13,842 nt of DNA from an uncultured Bacillota bacterium. Its GTDB lineage: Bacteria; Bacillota; Sulfobacillia; UBA995; UBA9673. The translations under genes were made by a program, and so were the position numbers. This document shows positions 1-7,569 of the stretch, one piece after another. Position 1 is the first letter of the stretch. The number at the start of each line of letters is the position of its first letter. The stretch is taken from positions 1-13,842 of the forward strand of contig CALMHV010000194.1 of NCBI GenBank assembly GCA_937863905.1. Direction: 5' to 3'. Below the pieces are notes generated by a model. The model searched no databases. It saw nothing but the letters and a program-made list of their open reading frames with translations, and was not told the origin of the DNA.

Positions 1-153
1 GTCCCGCTCCAGGAACTCGAAGAACTGCCCGAGGTCAGTCGCGTAGGCTTGGAGGGTGTTCGGAGAGACGTTCCTGACCACCCGCAGGTAGGTGAGGAAC
101 CCCTCGACCTGACCCTCCAGGCCCAGGGCCCCCCCCGTGACCGCGGAAGCCAT
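1..153 (-). CDS. xerC: Tyrosine site-specific recombinase XerC, N-terminal fragment (cut by window edge)
   Basis: Only the first 51 codons are present; the gene runs off the left edge. The ATG at 153-151 is preceded by a purine-rich GGGAGAAGGGA stretch. The visible part reads VEGFLTYLRVVRNVSPNTLQAY (residues 16-37) followed by TDLGQFFEFL, the classic start of the N-terminal SAM-like (core-binding) domain of XerC/XerD recombinases. In that family the C-terminal domain, outside this window, carries the catalytic R-H-R-Y residues and resolves chromosome dimers at dif. Position downstream of topA favours XerC (CodV in Bacillus) over XerD. The first 15 residues are Gly/Ala-rich and look non-conserved; codons 6-9 contain a run of eight G. 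The gene has its own 176-bp upstream gap with a possible promoter and structured leader. Family assignment is firm; C versus D is inferred from context. Confidence 0.8.
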   Translation of the reverse strand, partial: MASAVTGGALGLEGQVEGFLTYLRVVRNVSPNTLQAYATDLGQFFEFLERD

Positions 154-155
154 CG

Positions 156-229
156 GTCGTTCCCTTCTCCCAGACGGCTGGTCCCGCCCGCGGCCATCCG
201 GCACGGATGGCGGAACGACAAGACCAGCC
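156..229 (-). promoter_or_regulatory. Candidate structured leader RNA with alternative pairings at the xerC ribosome-binding region
   Basis: Three perfect 8-bp inverted repeats lie in 74 bp just before xerC. Hairpin C is 193-200 with 204-211 (3-base loop). Pair B is 176-183 with 222-229, enclosing C. Pair A is 156-163 with 212-219. Pairs A and B cross, so in RNA they either exclude each other or form a pseudoknot. The arm at 163-156 lies in the GGGAAC stretch between the Shine-Dalgarno sequence and the xerC ATG, two bases from the start codon, so pair A would block initiation while pair B would leave it free. This is what a translational switch or attenuator looks like, but function is inferred from base pairing only. 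There is no T-tract, so it is not a standard intrinsic terminator of topA. Confidence 0.45.
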
Positions 230-249
230 TCACTTGAGCCGTTCCTCTC

Positions 250-278
250 ATACTACCATGCGTCCTCAGGTGGCACAA
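250..278 (-). promoter_or_regulatory. Possible sigma-70 promoter for xerC
   Basis: Reading the minus strand, TTGTGC (278-273) is followed after 17 bases by TAGTAT (255-250), with a TG two bases before the -10 box, as in extended -10 promoters. The matches to consensus are 3/6 and 4/6, so this is only moderate. It would place the transcript start near 243, just ahead of the structured leader at 229-156, which fits. It lies in the gap after the topA stop. Confidence 0.3.
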
Positions 279-329
279 CGCGCCATGTCTGGGGGCAGGC
301 GGGTGGGCCAGCCCAGGCAGGCGGCCGGG

Positions 330-2537
330 CTAGCCGGGCGGAGGAGGAGCGGACTCCTCGTAGCCGCAGCCCTCCCGGGCGCACCGCAACCGGAGGAGAG
401 GCCCGTTCCCATCGGCTTGGGTCTCGCTCTTGCCGGCCACCACCAGGAAACTCCCGCACTCGGCGCACCGGCGGTCGCTGGGACGCGACCACACCGAGAA
501 GTCGCACTCGGGGTACCGGATGCAGCCATAGAACCGGCGCCCCTTCTTGGTCCGTTTCTCGACCACCTCACCACCGCACCGCGGGCAGGTGGCCCCGGTC
601 GGGATCACGTACGGACGCGTCTGCCGGCACTCCGGATACCCCGAGCAGGCCAGGAAGCGGCCGAAACGCCCGTACTTCACGACCATCGGGCGGCCGCACG
701 CCTCGCAGGCCAGCCCGCTCTCTTCCAGAGGAACCTCGACCCGGCCGAGTTCCTCCTCGGCCGTCTTGAGCGCGGCGGCGAAGGGCTCGTAGAAGCGCCG
801 CACGACCTTCCGCCAGGGAAGGGTGCCGTCCTCGACCCGGTCCAGCTGGTCCTCGAGTTCGGCGGTGAAGGCCACGTTGATGACCCCCGGGAAGTGCTGG
901 AGGAGGATGCCGGTGACGATATCGCCGAGCTTCGTCGGAGCGAGCCGGCCCTCGACCTTCTCGACGTAGCCCCGGGAGGAAATGGTCTCGATGGTCGGAG
1001 CGTAGGTGCTCGGACGGCCGATGCCCAGTTCCTCCATCGCCCGGACGAGCGTCGCCTCGTTGTACCGGGGCGGCGGCACGGTGAAGTGCTGTTCCGGGGT
1101 GAGCTCGACCGGAAACACGCTCTGCCCGCGGTGGAGTTCCGGCAGGGAGAGCGGCGCCTCCTCTCCGGCCGCGGAGACGTCCGGGTCCGGGCTCTCCCCG
1201 CCCAGGTCGTAGGCGGCCAGAAAGCCCGGGAAACGGATTTCCGACCCGGAACTCCGGTAGCGCCATTCCCCGGCCGCGAAGTCGGCCGACACCGTGGCGT
1301 AGACCGCCCTGGCCATCTCGCTCGCCAGGAAGCGTTCCCAGATGACCCGGTACAGGCGGAACTGCTCGTCCGTGGCGTAGGGCCGGATCGAGGCCGGAAC
1401 CCGGGAGGGGTCGGTGGGCCGGATGGCCTCGTGCGCCTGCTGGGCGCGCCGCCCGACCTTGTGCTTGGGGGGCGTCTCCGGCAGGTACTCCCCGGAGAGC
1501 GCTTCCGTCACGAAGGCCCTCACCTGCTCGCGGGCGCTCTCGGCGACCCGCGTGGCGTCGGTGCGCATGTAGGTGATGAGCCCGACCGGACCGGCCTCGC
1601 CGAGTTCGACGCCCTCGTACAATTGCTGGGCGATGGCCATCGTCCGCCGGACCGTGAACCCGAGGCGGTTGGCCGCCTCCTGCTGCAGGGTACTCGTGAT
1701 GAAAGGCGCCGGCGGATTGCGCCGGCGGGTGCCCCGGCGGACGCCAAGCACGGTCCAAGTCGCTTTGAGGCTGTCCCGGACGATGTCGTCCGCCTCTTGC
1801 CTCGCCTTGACCTCCACCTTCTCCGCTTGGCCCGTCGCGTCCAGCCTCCCGGCGAGACGCGCGGGGAAAGGGGAGACCGGTTTGTCCGGTGGCGGGGTGG
1901 CGGTGAGGGAGGCCTCGATGGTCCAGCTCTCCTCGGACCGGAAGGCCTTGATGTCGGCCTCCCGCTCGCAGACGAGCCGGACGGCCACGCTCTGGACGCG
2001 GCCGGCCGATAGCCCCTTGCGCACTTTGCGCCACAGGAGCGGGCTCAGTTCGTAGCCGACCAGACGGTCCAGGACGCGCCTGGCCTGCTGCGCGTCGACG
2101 AGGTCCATATCGACCGGTCTCGGGTGGCGGACCGCTTCGGCGATGGCCTCTCGGGTGATCTCGTGGAAGACGATCCGGCACGGTGAGGCGGGATCGAGGT
2201 CCAGAAGGTGGGCCAGGTGCCAGGAGATGGCCTCGCCCTCGCGGTCGGGGTCAGCGGCGAGCAGGGTCTTCTTCGCCGAGCCCGACGCGGCCCGCAAGGA
2301 CCGCGCGACCTCTCCCCGCCCCCTGACTGTGATGTACTTCGGTTCGAAGTCCTGGGAGACGTCCACGCCAAGCTGACTGCGCGGCAGGTCGCGGAGGTGC
2401 CCCAGGCTCGCGGAAACCCGGTAGCTGCGTCCGAGGGCCTTCTCGATGGTCCGGGCCTTGGCGGGTGACTCGACGATGATGAGGGGTCGGCCACCGTGAG
2501 CGGGCGACCGGCGCTGCCCCTTCTTCTTGGCCTTCAA
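330..2537 (-). CDS. topA: DNA topoisomerase I (type IA)
   Basis: Relaxes negatively supercoiled DNA by passing one strand through a transient break. About 735 aa, close to the usual bacterial length. The Toprim domain is at the N-terminus: LIIVESPAKA (residues 19-28, catalytic Glu23) and the metal-binding DPDRE motif at 96-100. GRVQSVAVRLVCERE (179-193) and GLITYMRTDATR (from 319) follow; Tyr323 is the expected active-site nucleophile. The last 130 residues hold three zinc-ribbon-like Cys modules (CEACG, CPRCG, CAECG with matching downstream Cys pairs). The start is a TTG at 2537: it is preceded by GGAGGAG, lies after the dprA stop, and leads directly into the conserved Toprim strand. The reading frame stays open far upstream into dprA, but that stretch is out-of-frame dprA sequence. 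The gene follows dprA by 41 bp. Confident. Confidence 0.97.
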   Translation of the reverse strand: MKAKKKGQRRSPAHGGRPLIIVESPAKARTIEKALGRSYRVSASLGHLRDLPRSQLGVDVSQDFEPKYITVRGRGEVARSLRAASGSAKKTLLAADPDREGEAISWHLAHLLDLDPASPCRIVFHEITREAIAEAVRHPRPVDMDLVDAQQARRVLDRLVGYELSPLLWRKVRKGLSAGRVQSVAVRLVCEREADIKAFRSEESWTIEASLTATPPPDKPVSPFPARLAGRLDATGQAEKVEVKARQEADDIVRDSLKATWTVLGVRRGTRRRNPPAPFITSTLQQEAANRLGFTVRRTMAIAQQLYEGVELGEAGPVGLITYMRTDATRVAESAREQVRAFVTEALSGEYLPETPPKHKVGRRAQQAHEAIRPTDPSRVPASIRPYATDEQFRLYRVIWERFLASEMARAVYATVSADFAAGEWRYRSSGSEIRFPGFLAAYDLGGESPDPDVSAAGEEAPLSLPELHRGQSVFPVELTPEQHFTVPPPRYNEATLVRAMEELGIGRPSTYAPTIETISSRGYVEKVEGRLAPTKLGDIVTGILLQHFPGVINVAFTAELEDQLDRVEDGTLPWRKVVRRFYEPFAAALKTAEEELGRVEVPLEESGLACEACGRPMVVKYGRFGRFLACSGYPECRQTRPYVIPTGATCPRCGGEVVEKRTKKGRRFYGCIRYPECDFSVWSRPSDRRCAECGSFLVVAGKSETQADGNGPLLRLRCAREGCGYEESAPPPPG

Positions 2538-2541
2538 AGGT

Positions 2542-2548
2542 CTCCTCC
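2542..2548 (-). promoter_or_regulatory. Strong Shine-Dalgarno fixing the TTG start of topA
   Basis: GGAGGAG on the minus strand ends four bases before TTG (2537-2535); counted from its GGAGG core the spacing is six bases. No ATG or GTG is better placed between the dprA stop at 2579 and the Toprim motif, so this site decides the topA start. Confidence 0.75.
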
Positions 2549-2578
2549 GTCCAAACTCCGCGGCCGGTCCGGCCTCCG

Positions 2579-3763
2579 CTAGGCGCGGGTGTACCGCTGG
2601 CCGGGCTGCCTGGCCACCAGTCCTTTGACTTCCATCAGGCCCAGGACCGAAGCCAGGGTCTCCGGGCCGAGCCTGGTCCGGGCCATGAGCCGGTCGAACG
2701 TAAGCGTCTCCCCCCGCTGCATGGCGGCCAGAACGGTCCCGCTGTCGTCCGAGACCGACGGGCGCCCCGCCGGGGAAGGGGCCGGCCGAAGCCAGGCGGC
2801 AGCAACGGGCAGACCCAGGTCCTCCAGGACGTGGCCGGCGGTGTTCACGGCCCGGGCCCCGGCCCGCAGCAACTCCAGGCACCCCGCGCTGGTCGGCGAC
2901 CCGACAGGTCCGGGCACGGCCAGGACCGGCCGGCCCAATCCGACCGCTGCTCGCGCGGTGATGAGGGCCCCCGATTCCAACGGGGCCTCGCAGACCACGA
3001 CCCCGAGGCTCAGCCCGGCCACGACGCGATTCCTGGCGACGAAGGTCCCTTTGTCCGGTAGGGTATCCGGACGGAACTGACTTATGACCATCCCCCCGGC
3101 CGCCGTGATCTCAGCGGCCAGCCCCGCGTGCCTCTTGGGGTACAGCTTGTCCAGGGACGAGCCGAGGACGGCGATCGTCCGCCCGCCGGCTTCAAGGGCG
3201 GCCCGGTGGGCCGCGCCGTCGATGCCCACGGCCAATCCCGAAACGATGACCAGCCCCGCCTCGGCCAGGCCACCCGCGATCAGGCCGGTCACCTCGAGCC
3301 CGTAGGGCGTCGGACGTCGCGTGCCGACGACGGCCACGGCCGGCTGAGCCAGGCAGAGGGGGTCGCCCAGGCCGAAGAGGACCGGCGGGCAGCCCGGGAC
3401 ACAGCTTAGCCGAGCCGGGTACGACTCGTCAAGCGTCGTCAGCACCGTGAGGCCCTCCGGGCGGAGCTTGGCGAGCACGGTGGCCGGGTCAAGCCGCCGT
3501 CGGTGGGCGAGGATCGACCTGGCCACTTCCTCCGGCAGGCCCGGGCCCCGGAGTTCATCGTCGCCGGCCGTCCAGACCGCGGCGGCCGAACCGAACCGTT
3601 CGAGAAGAAGCCCGAGCCGCCCCGGTCCCACTCCCGGCACAAGGCAGAGGCAGACCAGGGACTCTCTTTCGAGCGGAGGCGCCGCGGCGACCGGAGAGAC
3701 CCGGGCCGCTGGCGGGAAGGTAACACTGGTGGGCTTGCCGATAGGTTCGACCATCAAGGCCAC
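2579..3763 (-). CDS. dprA: DNA-processing protein DprA (Smf)
   Basis: DprA loads RecA onto incoming single-stranded DNA during natural transformation. About 394 aa. An HhH/SAM-like segment (LVPGVGPGRLGLLLERFG, residues 41-58) is followed by the Rossmann-like core: VVGTRRPTPYG (145-155), SGLAVGIDGAAHRAAL (175-190), FVARNRVVAGLS (241-252), LESGALITARAA (262-273) and AVPGPVGSPTSAGC (282-295). A C-terminal winged helix (about 343-394) matches the DprA_WH domain. The GTG at 3763 gives the longest form; an ATG three codons on (3754) is an equally good start, as the Shine-Dalgarno (GGCAGG / GGGGTGG) does not decide. The first 34 residues look unconserved. It lies 39 bp after the exporter gene and 41 bp before topA, the usual Bacillota dprA-topA pairing. 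Family is certain; whether the organism is competent cannot be told. Confidence 0.96.
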   Translation of the reverse strand: MALMVEPIGKPTSVTFPPAARVSPVAAAPPLERESLVCLCLVPGVGPGRLGLLLERFGSAAAVWTAGDDELRGPGLPEEVARSILAHRRRLDPATVLAKLRPEGLTVLTTLDESYPARLSCVPGCPPVLFGLGDPLCLAQPAVAVVGTRRPTPYGLEVTGLIAGGLAEAGLVIVSGLAVGIDGAAHRAALEAGGRTIAVLGSSLDKLYPKRHAGLAAEITAAGGMVISQFRPDTLPDKGTFVARNRVVAGLSLGVVVCEAPLESGALITARAAVGLGRPVLAVPGPVGSPTSAGCLELLRAGARAVNTAGHVLEDLGLPVAAAWLRPAPSPAGRPSVSDDSGTVLAAMQRGETLTFDRLMARTRLGPETLASVLGLMEVKGLVARQPGQRYTRA

Positions 3764-3802
3764 CCCGGGGGCCTGCCTTTCCCGGTCGGGCCGCCGGTGC
3801 CT

Positions 3803-5689
3803 CTAGACGTCTTCCGCTTCGCTTCGGCCTCCGGCGTCAGGGTTCGCCGCGGCCGAGGCCGGTTCTTCGTCCGGTTCCTGGCGGAACTGCATCTCGTAGA
3901 GGCGCCGGTAGAGGCCGCCCTGGTCCATGAGGTCGGCGTGCCGGCCCCGCTCGACGATCTTTCCGTCGTCGACGACGAGGATGAGGTCGGCGTCCCGGAC
4001 CGTCGAGAGGCGGTGGGCGATGATGATGCAGGTCCGGCCCTCGAGCAGGCGGCCCATGGCCCGCTGGATGATGATCTCGGTGTAGGCGTCCACGCTGGAG
4101 GTGGCCTCGTCCAGGACCAGGACGCGCGGGTCGGCCAGGAGGGCGCGCGCGAAGGACACGAGTTGCCGCTGGCCGACGGAGAGCTTGCCCCCGCGCTCCT
4201 CGACCTGCGTGTCGTACCCCTCGGGCAGCTTCGCGATGAACTGGTCGGCGCCGACGGTGCGGGCGGCGACCACGCACTCCTCGCGCGTCGCCTCAGGCTT
4301 CCCGAACCGGATGCTCTCCTCGATCGTCCCGGAGAAGAGGAACGTGTCCTGGAGGACGAAGGCCATCTGCCGCCGGAGCGAGCTTTGGGTGACGTCGCGG
4401 ACGTCGCAGCCGTCGATGAGGACCGTTCCGCTCTGCGGGTCGTAGAACCGTCCCAGGAGGTTGATGATCGACGTCTTGCCGGCGCCGGTGGGCCCGACCA
4501 GGGCCACGCGCTGCCCGGGTTCGGCCCGGAAGCTTATGCCGTCGAGAACCGGCTCGCCCGGCACGTAGCTGAAGGAAACGTCCTTGAACTCTATCTCCCC
4601 GCGGACCGGCTCGATCTCGCCGGCTCCGGCCCGGTCGACGACCGCCGGCGTCGTGTCCAGGATGCCGAAGATCTTCTCGGCCGCCGCCGTGGCCTGCTGG
4701 GTCTGGTTGTACACGGCGACCAGGTCACGGATGGGCTGGTAGAAGCGGGTCACGTAGGTGAGGAAGGCGATGAGTTCTCCGGGGGTGAGATAGGCGGACC
4801 CGGCGACCGCTCCCACCGCTGCGGCCGCTTGCTGCAGACCGTGGACGACCGAACTACCGCCCACCCAGATGACGATGGCCGTCCCCAGGGCCCCCACGAT
4901 CTCGACCGTCGGCACGAAAAGGGCGAAAAGGTAGGCCGCCCGCATGTTGGCCCGGTAGTTTTCCTGGTTGGTCGCCGAGAAGCGTTCGTTGTTGGCCTCC
5001 TCGCGGACGAACGCCTGGGTCACCCGCACCCCGGAGATCGTCTCCTGGAGGTTGGCGGCCATCTTGGCGATCTTGTGCCGGACGTCGCGGTAGGCGATCA
5101 TGACCCGACCCCGGAAGACCGTGGCCACCAAGACAACCAGGGGCAGGATGAGGAGCGAGAAGACCGCTAGCCTCACGTTCAGGAAGAACATGATGGTGAT
5201 GATGCCGGCCAGGGTCAGGACATCGTTGATGACCTCGACGATGCCGCCGGAGATGAGTTCGCTCATGGCCTCGACGTCGTTGGTGGCCCGGGAGATGAGG
5301 ACCCCGGTGGGGTGCTTTTGGAAGAAGCCGACGTCGAGCTTCTGGAATTGGGCGAAGAGGTCGCGCCGGATGGCGTAGATGGCCTTCTGACCGACCCAGG
5401 ACATGATGTAGGTCTGCCAGTAGGAGGCCAGCCAGTGGACGAGGTAGACCCCGACGTAGATGAGCGCCACCCAGGTCAGGCCGGCGAGATTGCCCGCGGT
5501 GATGTAGCGGTCGATGGCCACCCCGAGGAGATACGGCGGGAGAAGGCCGGTGAGCGAGCCGACGACCATCATGGCGGCGGAAGCCAGGACCTTCAGCCGG
5601 TACGGGGCGACGTAGCCCAGGAGCCGGCGGAGGATGCCCGGGTCTATGGGGCGCAGGTCGTCTTCGTCCGGAGCGCCGTGGATGTGCAC
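3803..5689 (-). CDS. ABC exporter half-transporter, catalytically competent subunit of a heterodimer
   Basis: 628 aa: an N-terminal six-helix exporter domain (about 20-340) fused to a nucleotide-binding domain (about 365-605). Visible motifs are Walker A GPTGAGKT (399-406), Q-loop Gln447, signature LSVGQ (503-507, Val replacing the second-position Gly), Walker B VLVLDE with Asp527 and catalytic Glu528, D-loop SSVD and switch His559. The acidic tail after MQFR is low complexity. The GTG start at 5689 shares its first base with the stop codon of the upstream half-transporter (TAGTG), and GGAGGTGG precedes it, so the two are probably translationally coupled and assemble together. Known relatives are LmrCD-, BmrCD- and TM287/288-type multidrug exporters. 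Substrate cannot be deduced: drugs, lipids or peptides are all possible. Next genes downstream are dprA and topA, which gives no functional clue. Confidence 0.92.
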   Translation of the reverse strand: MHIHGAPDEDDLRPIDPGILRRLLGYVAPYRLKVLASAAMMVVGSLTGLLPPYLLGVAIDRYITAGNLAGLTWVALIYVGVYLVHWLASYWQTYIMSWVGQKAIYAIRRDLFAQFQKLDVGFFQKHPTGVLISRATNDVEAMSELISGGIVEVINDVLTLAGIITIMFFLNVRLAVFSLLILPLVVLVATVFRGRVMIAYRDVRHKIAKMAANLQETISGVRVTQAFVREEANNERFSATNQENYRANMRAAYLFALFVPTVEIVGALGTAIVIWVGGSSVVHGLQQAAAAVGAVAGSAYLTPGELIAFLTYVTRFYQPIRDLVAVYNQTQQATAAAEKIFGILDTTPAVVDRAGAGEIEPVRGEIEFKDVSFSYVPGEPVLDGISFRAEPGQRVALVGPTGAGKTSIINLLGRFYDPQSGTVLIDGCDVRDVTQSSLRRQMAFVLQDTFLFSGTIEESIRFGKPEATREECVVAARTVGADQFIAKLPEGYDTQVEERGGKLSVGQRQLVSFARALLADPRVLVLDEATSSVDAYTEIIIQRAMGRLLEGRTCIIIAHRLSTVRDADLILVVDDGKIVERGRHADLMDQGGLYRRLYEMQFRQEPDEEPASAAANPDAGGRSEAEDV

Positions 5690-7545
5690 TAGAGGCCACC
5701 TCCCCCCGAGCCTGGGCGAACCCGGGCCGCGGCGGCCCGCCGCCGCTCTTCCTCTTCCTGCGGCCTGAACTGCATCTCGTAGATCTCGCGGTAGATACGA
5801 CTCCGCGCCAGAAGACCGGCGTGGTCGCCCAGCTCGGCGATGCGGCCGTCCTCCAGGACGACGATGCGGTCGGCGTTCTTGAGGGTCGTCAGCCGCTGGG
5901 CGATGACGAAGGTCGTGCGCCCGCGCATGAGCCTGGCCAGGGCGGTCTGGATGGCGTGTTCGGTCTCCGTGTCCACGCTGGAGGTGGAGTCGTCGAGGAT
6001 GAGGATGCGGGGGTCCATGAGCAAAGCCCGGGCGATGGCCACCCGTTGCTTCTGACCGCCGGACAGCCCGACGCCCCTCTCCCCCACGGCCGTGTCATAC
6101 CCGGCGGGGAGGCCGGCGATGAAGTCGTGGATCTCGGCCGCCCGGGCCGCCGACTGGATCTCGCTGAGGGTGGCCCCCGGCCGTCCGTAGGCGATGTTCT
6201 CGCGGAGGGAGGTCGAGAAGAGGAAGGTGTCCTGGAGGACCACACCTATCTGGCGTCTCAGGCTCTCCAGGGTGACCTCCCGGATGTCGATGCCGTCAAT
6301 GAGGATCCGTCCCGAACTCGGGTCGTAGAACCGAGGCACGAGGTTGACCAGAGTGGTCTTGCCCGATCCGGTGGCCCCGAGGAGGGCGACGCTCTCGCCC
6401 GGGCGGACCTCGAGGTCGATGTCGTGGACGACCAGAGGCTCGGGCGCTGGTCCCGCTCCCCCGTCGCGTCCGCCCCCGGCCCACCCGCCGGCGGTCTGAC
6501 GGTCCGGCGGGGTGTAGGTGAACGAGACGTTCTCGAAGCGGACCTCACCCCGGATCGGGGGCAAGGCGTAGGCGCCCGGCCGGTCCCCGACGTCCGGCTG
6601 TGTGTCCAGGATCTCGAAGATGCGCCCGCCGGCCGCCTGGGCGCGCTGGGCCATGTTCATGATCCACCCGACCATGCGGAAGGGGGAGATGAGCATCAGG
6701 AGGAAGGTGTTGAAGGCCACGAGCGACCCCAGCGACAGCCGCCCCGCGATGACCTCCCGCCCGCCGTACCAGATGACCAGAGCCGTGCCCGCCCCGGTGA
6801 TGAAGTTGATGAGCGGGAAGAACAGCGCCCAGAGCCTGACGGCGGCCAGGTTGCGCTCGAGATAGCCGGCGTTCTCGCGGTCGAAGCGAGCCTCCTCGTC
6901 CGCCTCGCGGGCGAAGGCCCGGACCACCCGGACGCCGCTCAGGTTCTCCTGCAGACGCGTGGTGATTACCGCCAACTGCTGCTGGATCTCCACAAAGATC
7001 GGACGCACCTGCCGCATGAACTTGCCCACGACGAAGACGGTCGGCGGGATACTCACTAAAGACAAGGCCGCCAGGCGCCAGTGGAGGCTGAAGAGGATGA
7101 CCAGGACGCCCAGGAAGGTGAGGACGTTCGAGATGAGGTTGAGGAGGCCGAAGCCCATGAAGCGGCGCAGGGTCTCTACGTCTCCGGTGACCCGCGACAT
7201 GAGCTGACCGGTCTGGGCTCGGTCGTAGAAAGAGAAGGACAGGCGCTGCAGGTGCCGGTAGACCGTGTTGCGGATGTCGTAGATGACCTTCTGGGCCAGG
7301 TACTCCATGAAGTACCGCTCGCCGAAGGCGAAGACCGCCCGGAAGAGGGAGATGGCCACGACCCCGCCGGCAGCGACAGCCAGGAGCCGGAAATCCACCC
7401 GGGTGATGGCCGAGTCGATGACCTCGCGCACGATGTAGGGAACCACGAAGGAGGCGGCCAGACCGGCCGCGGAAGACAGAAACCCGGCGGCCAGGGCCAC
7501 CCAGTACCGCCGGGCGAAGCCAAAGAGTCGAAGGATAACCTTCAC
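5689..7545 (-). CDS. ABC exporter half-transporter with degenerate ATP site
   Basis: 618 aa: six-helix transmembrane domain (about 8-310) plus nucleotide-binding domain. Walker A GATGSGKT (390-397), Q-loop Gln438 and signature LSGGQ (494-498) are canonical. The Walker B continuation is LDDS, with Asp519 where the catalytic Glu should be, and the switch position is Gln550 instead of His. These two changes mark the degenerate-site subunit of heterodimeric exporters (TM287, BmrC type); the partner is the overlapping downstream gene. A Gly-rich insertion (about 348-368) separates the A-loop Tyr344 region from the next strand. The GTG start at 7545 is preceded by GGGAGGA with a longish 12-base spacer, and gives a conserved-looking N-terminus. 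It lies 24 bp after the MutL-partner gene, so it is probably cotranscribed with it. Substrate unknown. Confidence 0.92.
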   Translation of the reverse strand: MKVILRLFGFARRYWVALAAGFLSSAAGLAASFVVPYIVREVIDSAITRVDFRLLAVAAGGVVAISLFRAVFAFGERYFMEYLAQKVIYDIRNTVYRHLQRLSFSFYDRAQTGQLMSRVTGDVETLRRFMGFGLLNLISNVLTFLGVLVILFSLHWRLAALSLVSIPPTVFVVGKFMRQVRPIFVEIQQQLAVITTRLQENLSGVRVVRAFAREADEEARFDRENAGYLERNLAAVRLWALFFPLINFITGAGTALVIWYGGREVIAGRLSLGSLVAFNTFLLMLISPFRMVGWIMNMAQRAQAAGGRIFEILDTQPDVGDRPGAYALPPIRGEVRFENVSFTYTPPDRQTAGGWAGGGRDGGAGPAPEPLVVHDIDLEVRPGESVALLGATGSGKTTLVNLVPRFYDPSSGRILIDGIDIREVTLESLRRQIGVVLQDTFLFSTSLRENIAYGRPGATLSEIQSAARAAEIHDFIAGLPAGYDTAVGERGVGLSGGQKQRVAIARALLMDPRILILDDSTSSVDTETEHAIQTALARLMRGRTTFVIAQRLTTLKNADRIVVLEDGRIAELGDHAGLLARSRIYREIYEMQFRPQEEEERRRAAAARVRPGSGGGGL

Positions 7546-7569
7546 GGGTCGCGAGCGTCCTCCCAGAGG

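Noticed and set aside
193..211. Perfect 8-bp hairpin as the intrinsic terminator of topA
   Set aside because: No T-tract follows on the minus strand, and it lies far (over 100 bp) after the topA stop; it fits better as part of the xerC leader.
207..2012. Long open plus-strand frame (601 codons) opposite topA
   Set aside because: It is the antisense of a clear topoisomerase I gene, is R/G/P-rich with no recognisable domain, and high GC makes such antisense frames common.
2538..2882. Upstream extension of the topA frame to an ATG-like start at 2882
   Set aside because: This stretch overlaps dprA in another frame, and a strong Shine-Dalgarno with TTG at 2537 gives the conserved N-terminus.
3503..5170. 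Long open plus-strand frame (555 codons) opposite dprA and the ABC exporter
   Set aside because: Antisense shadow in high-GC sequence; composition is dominated by D, G, R, V and no motif is seen.
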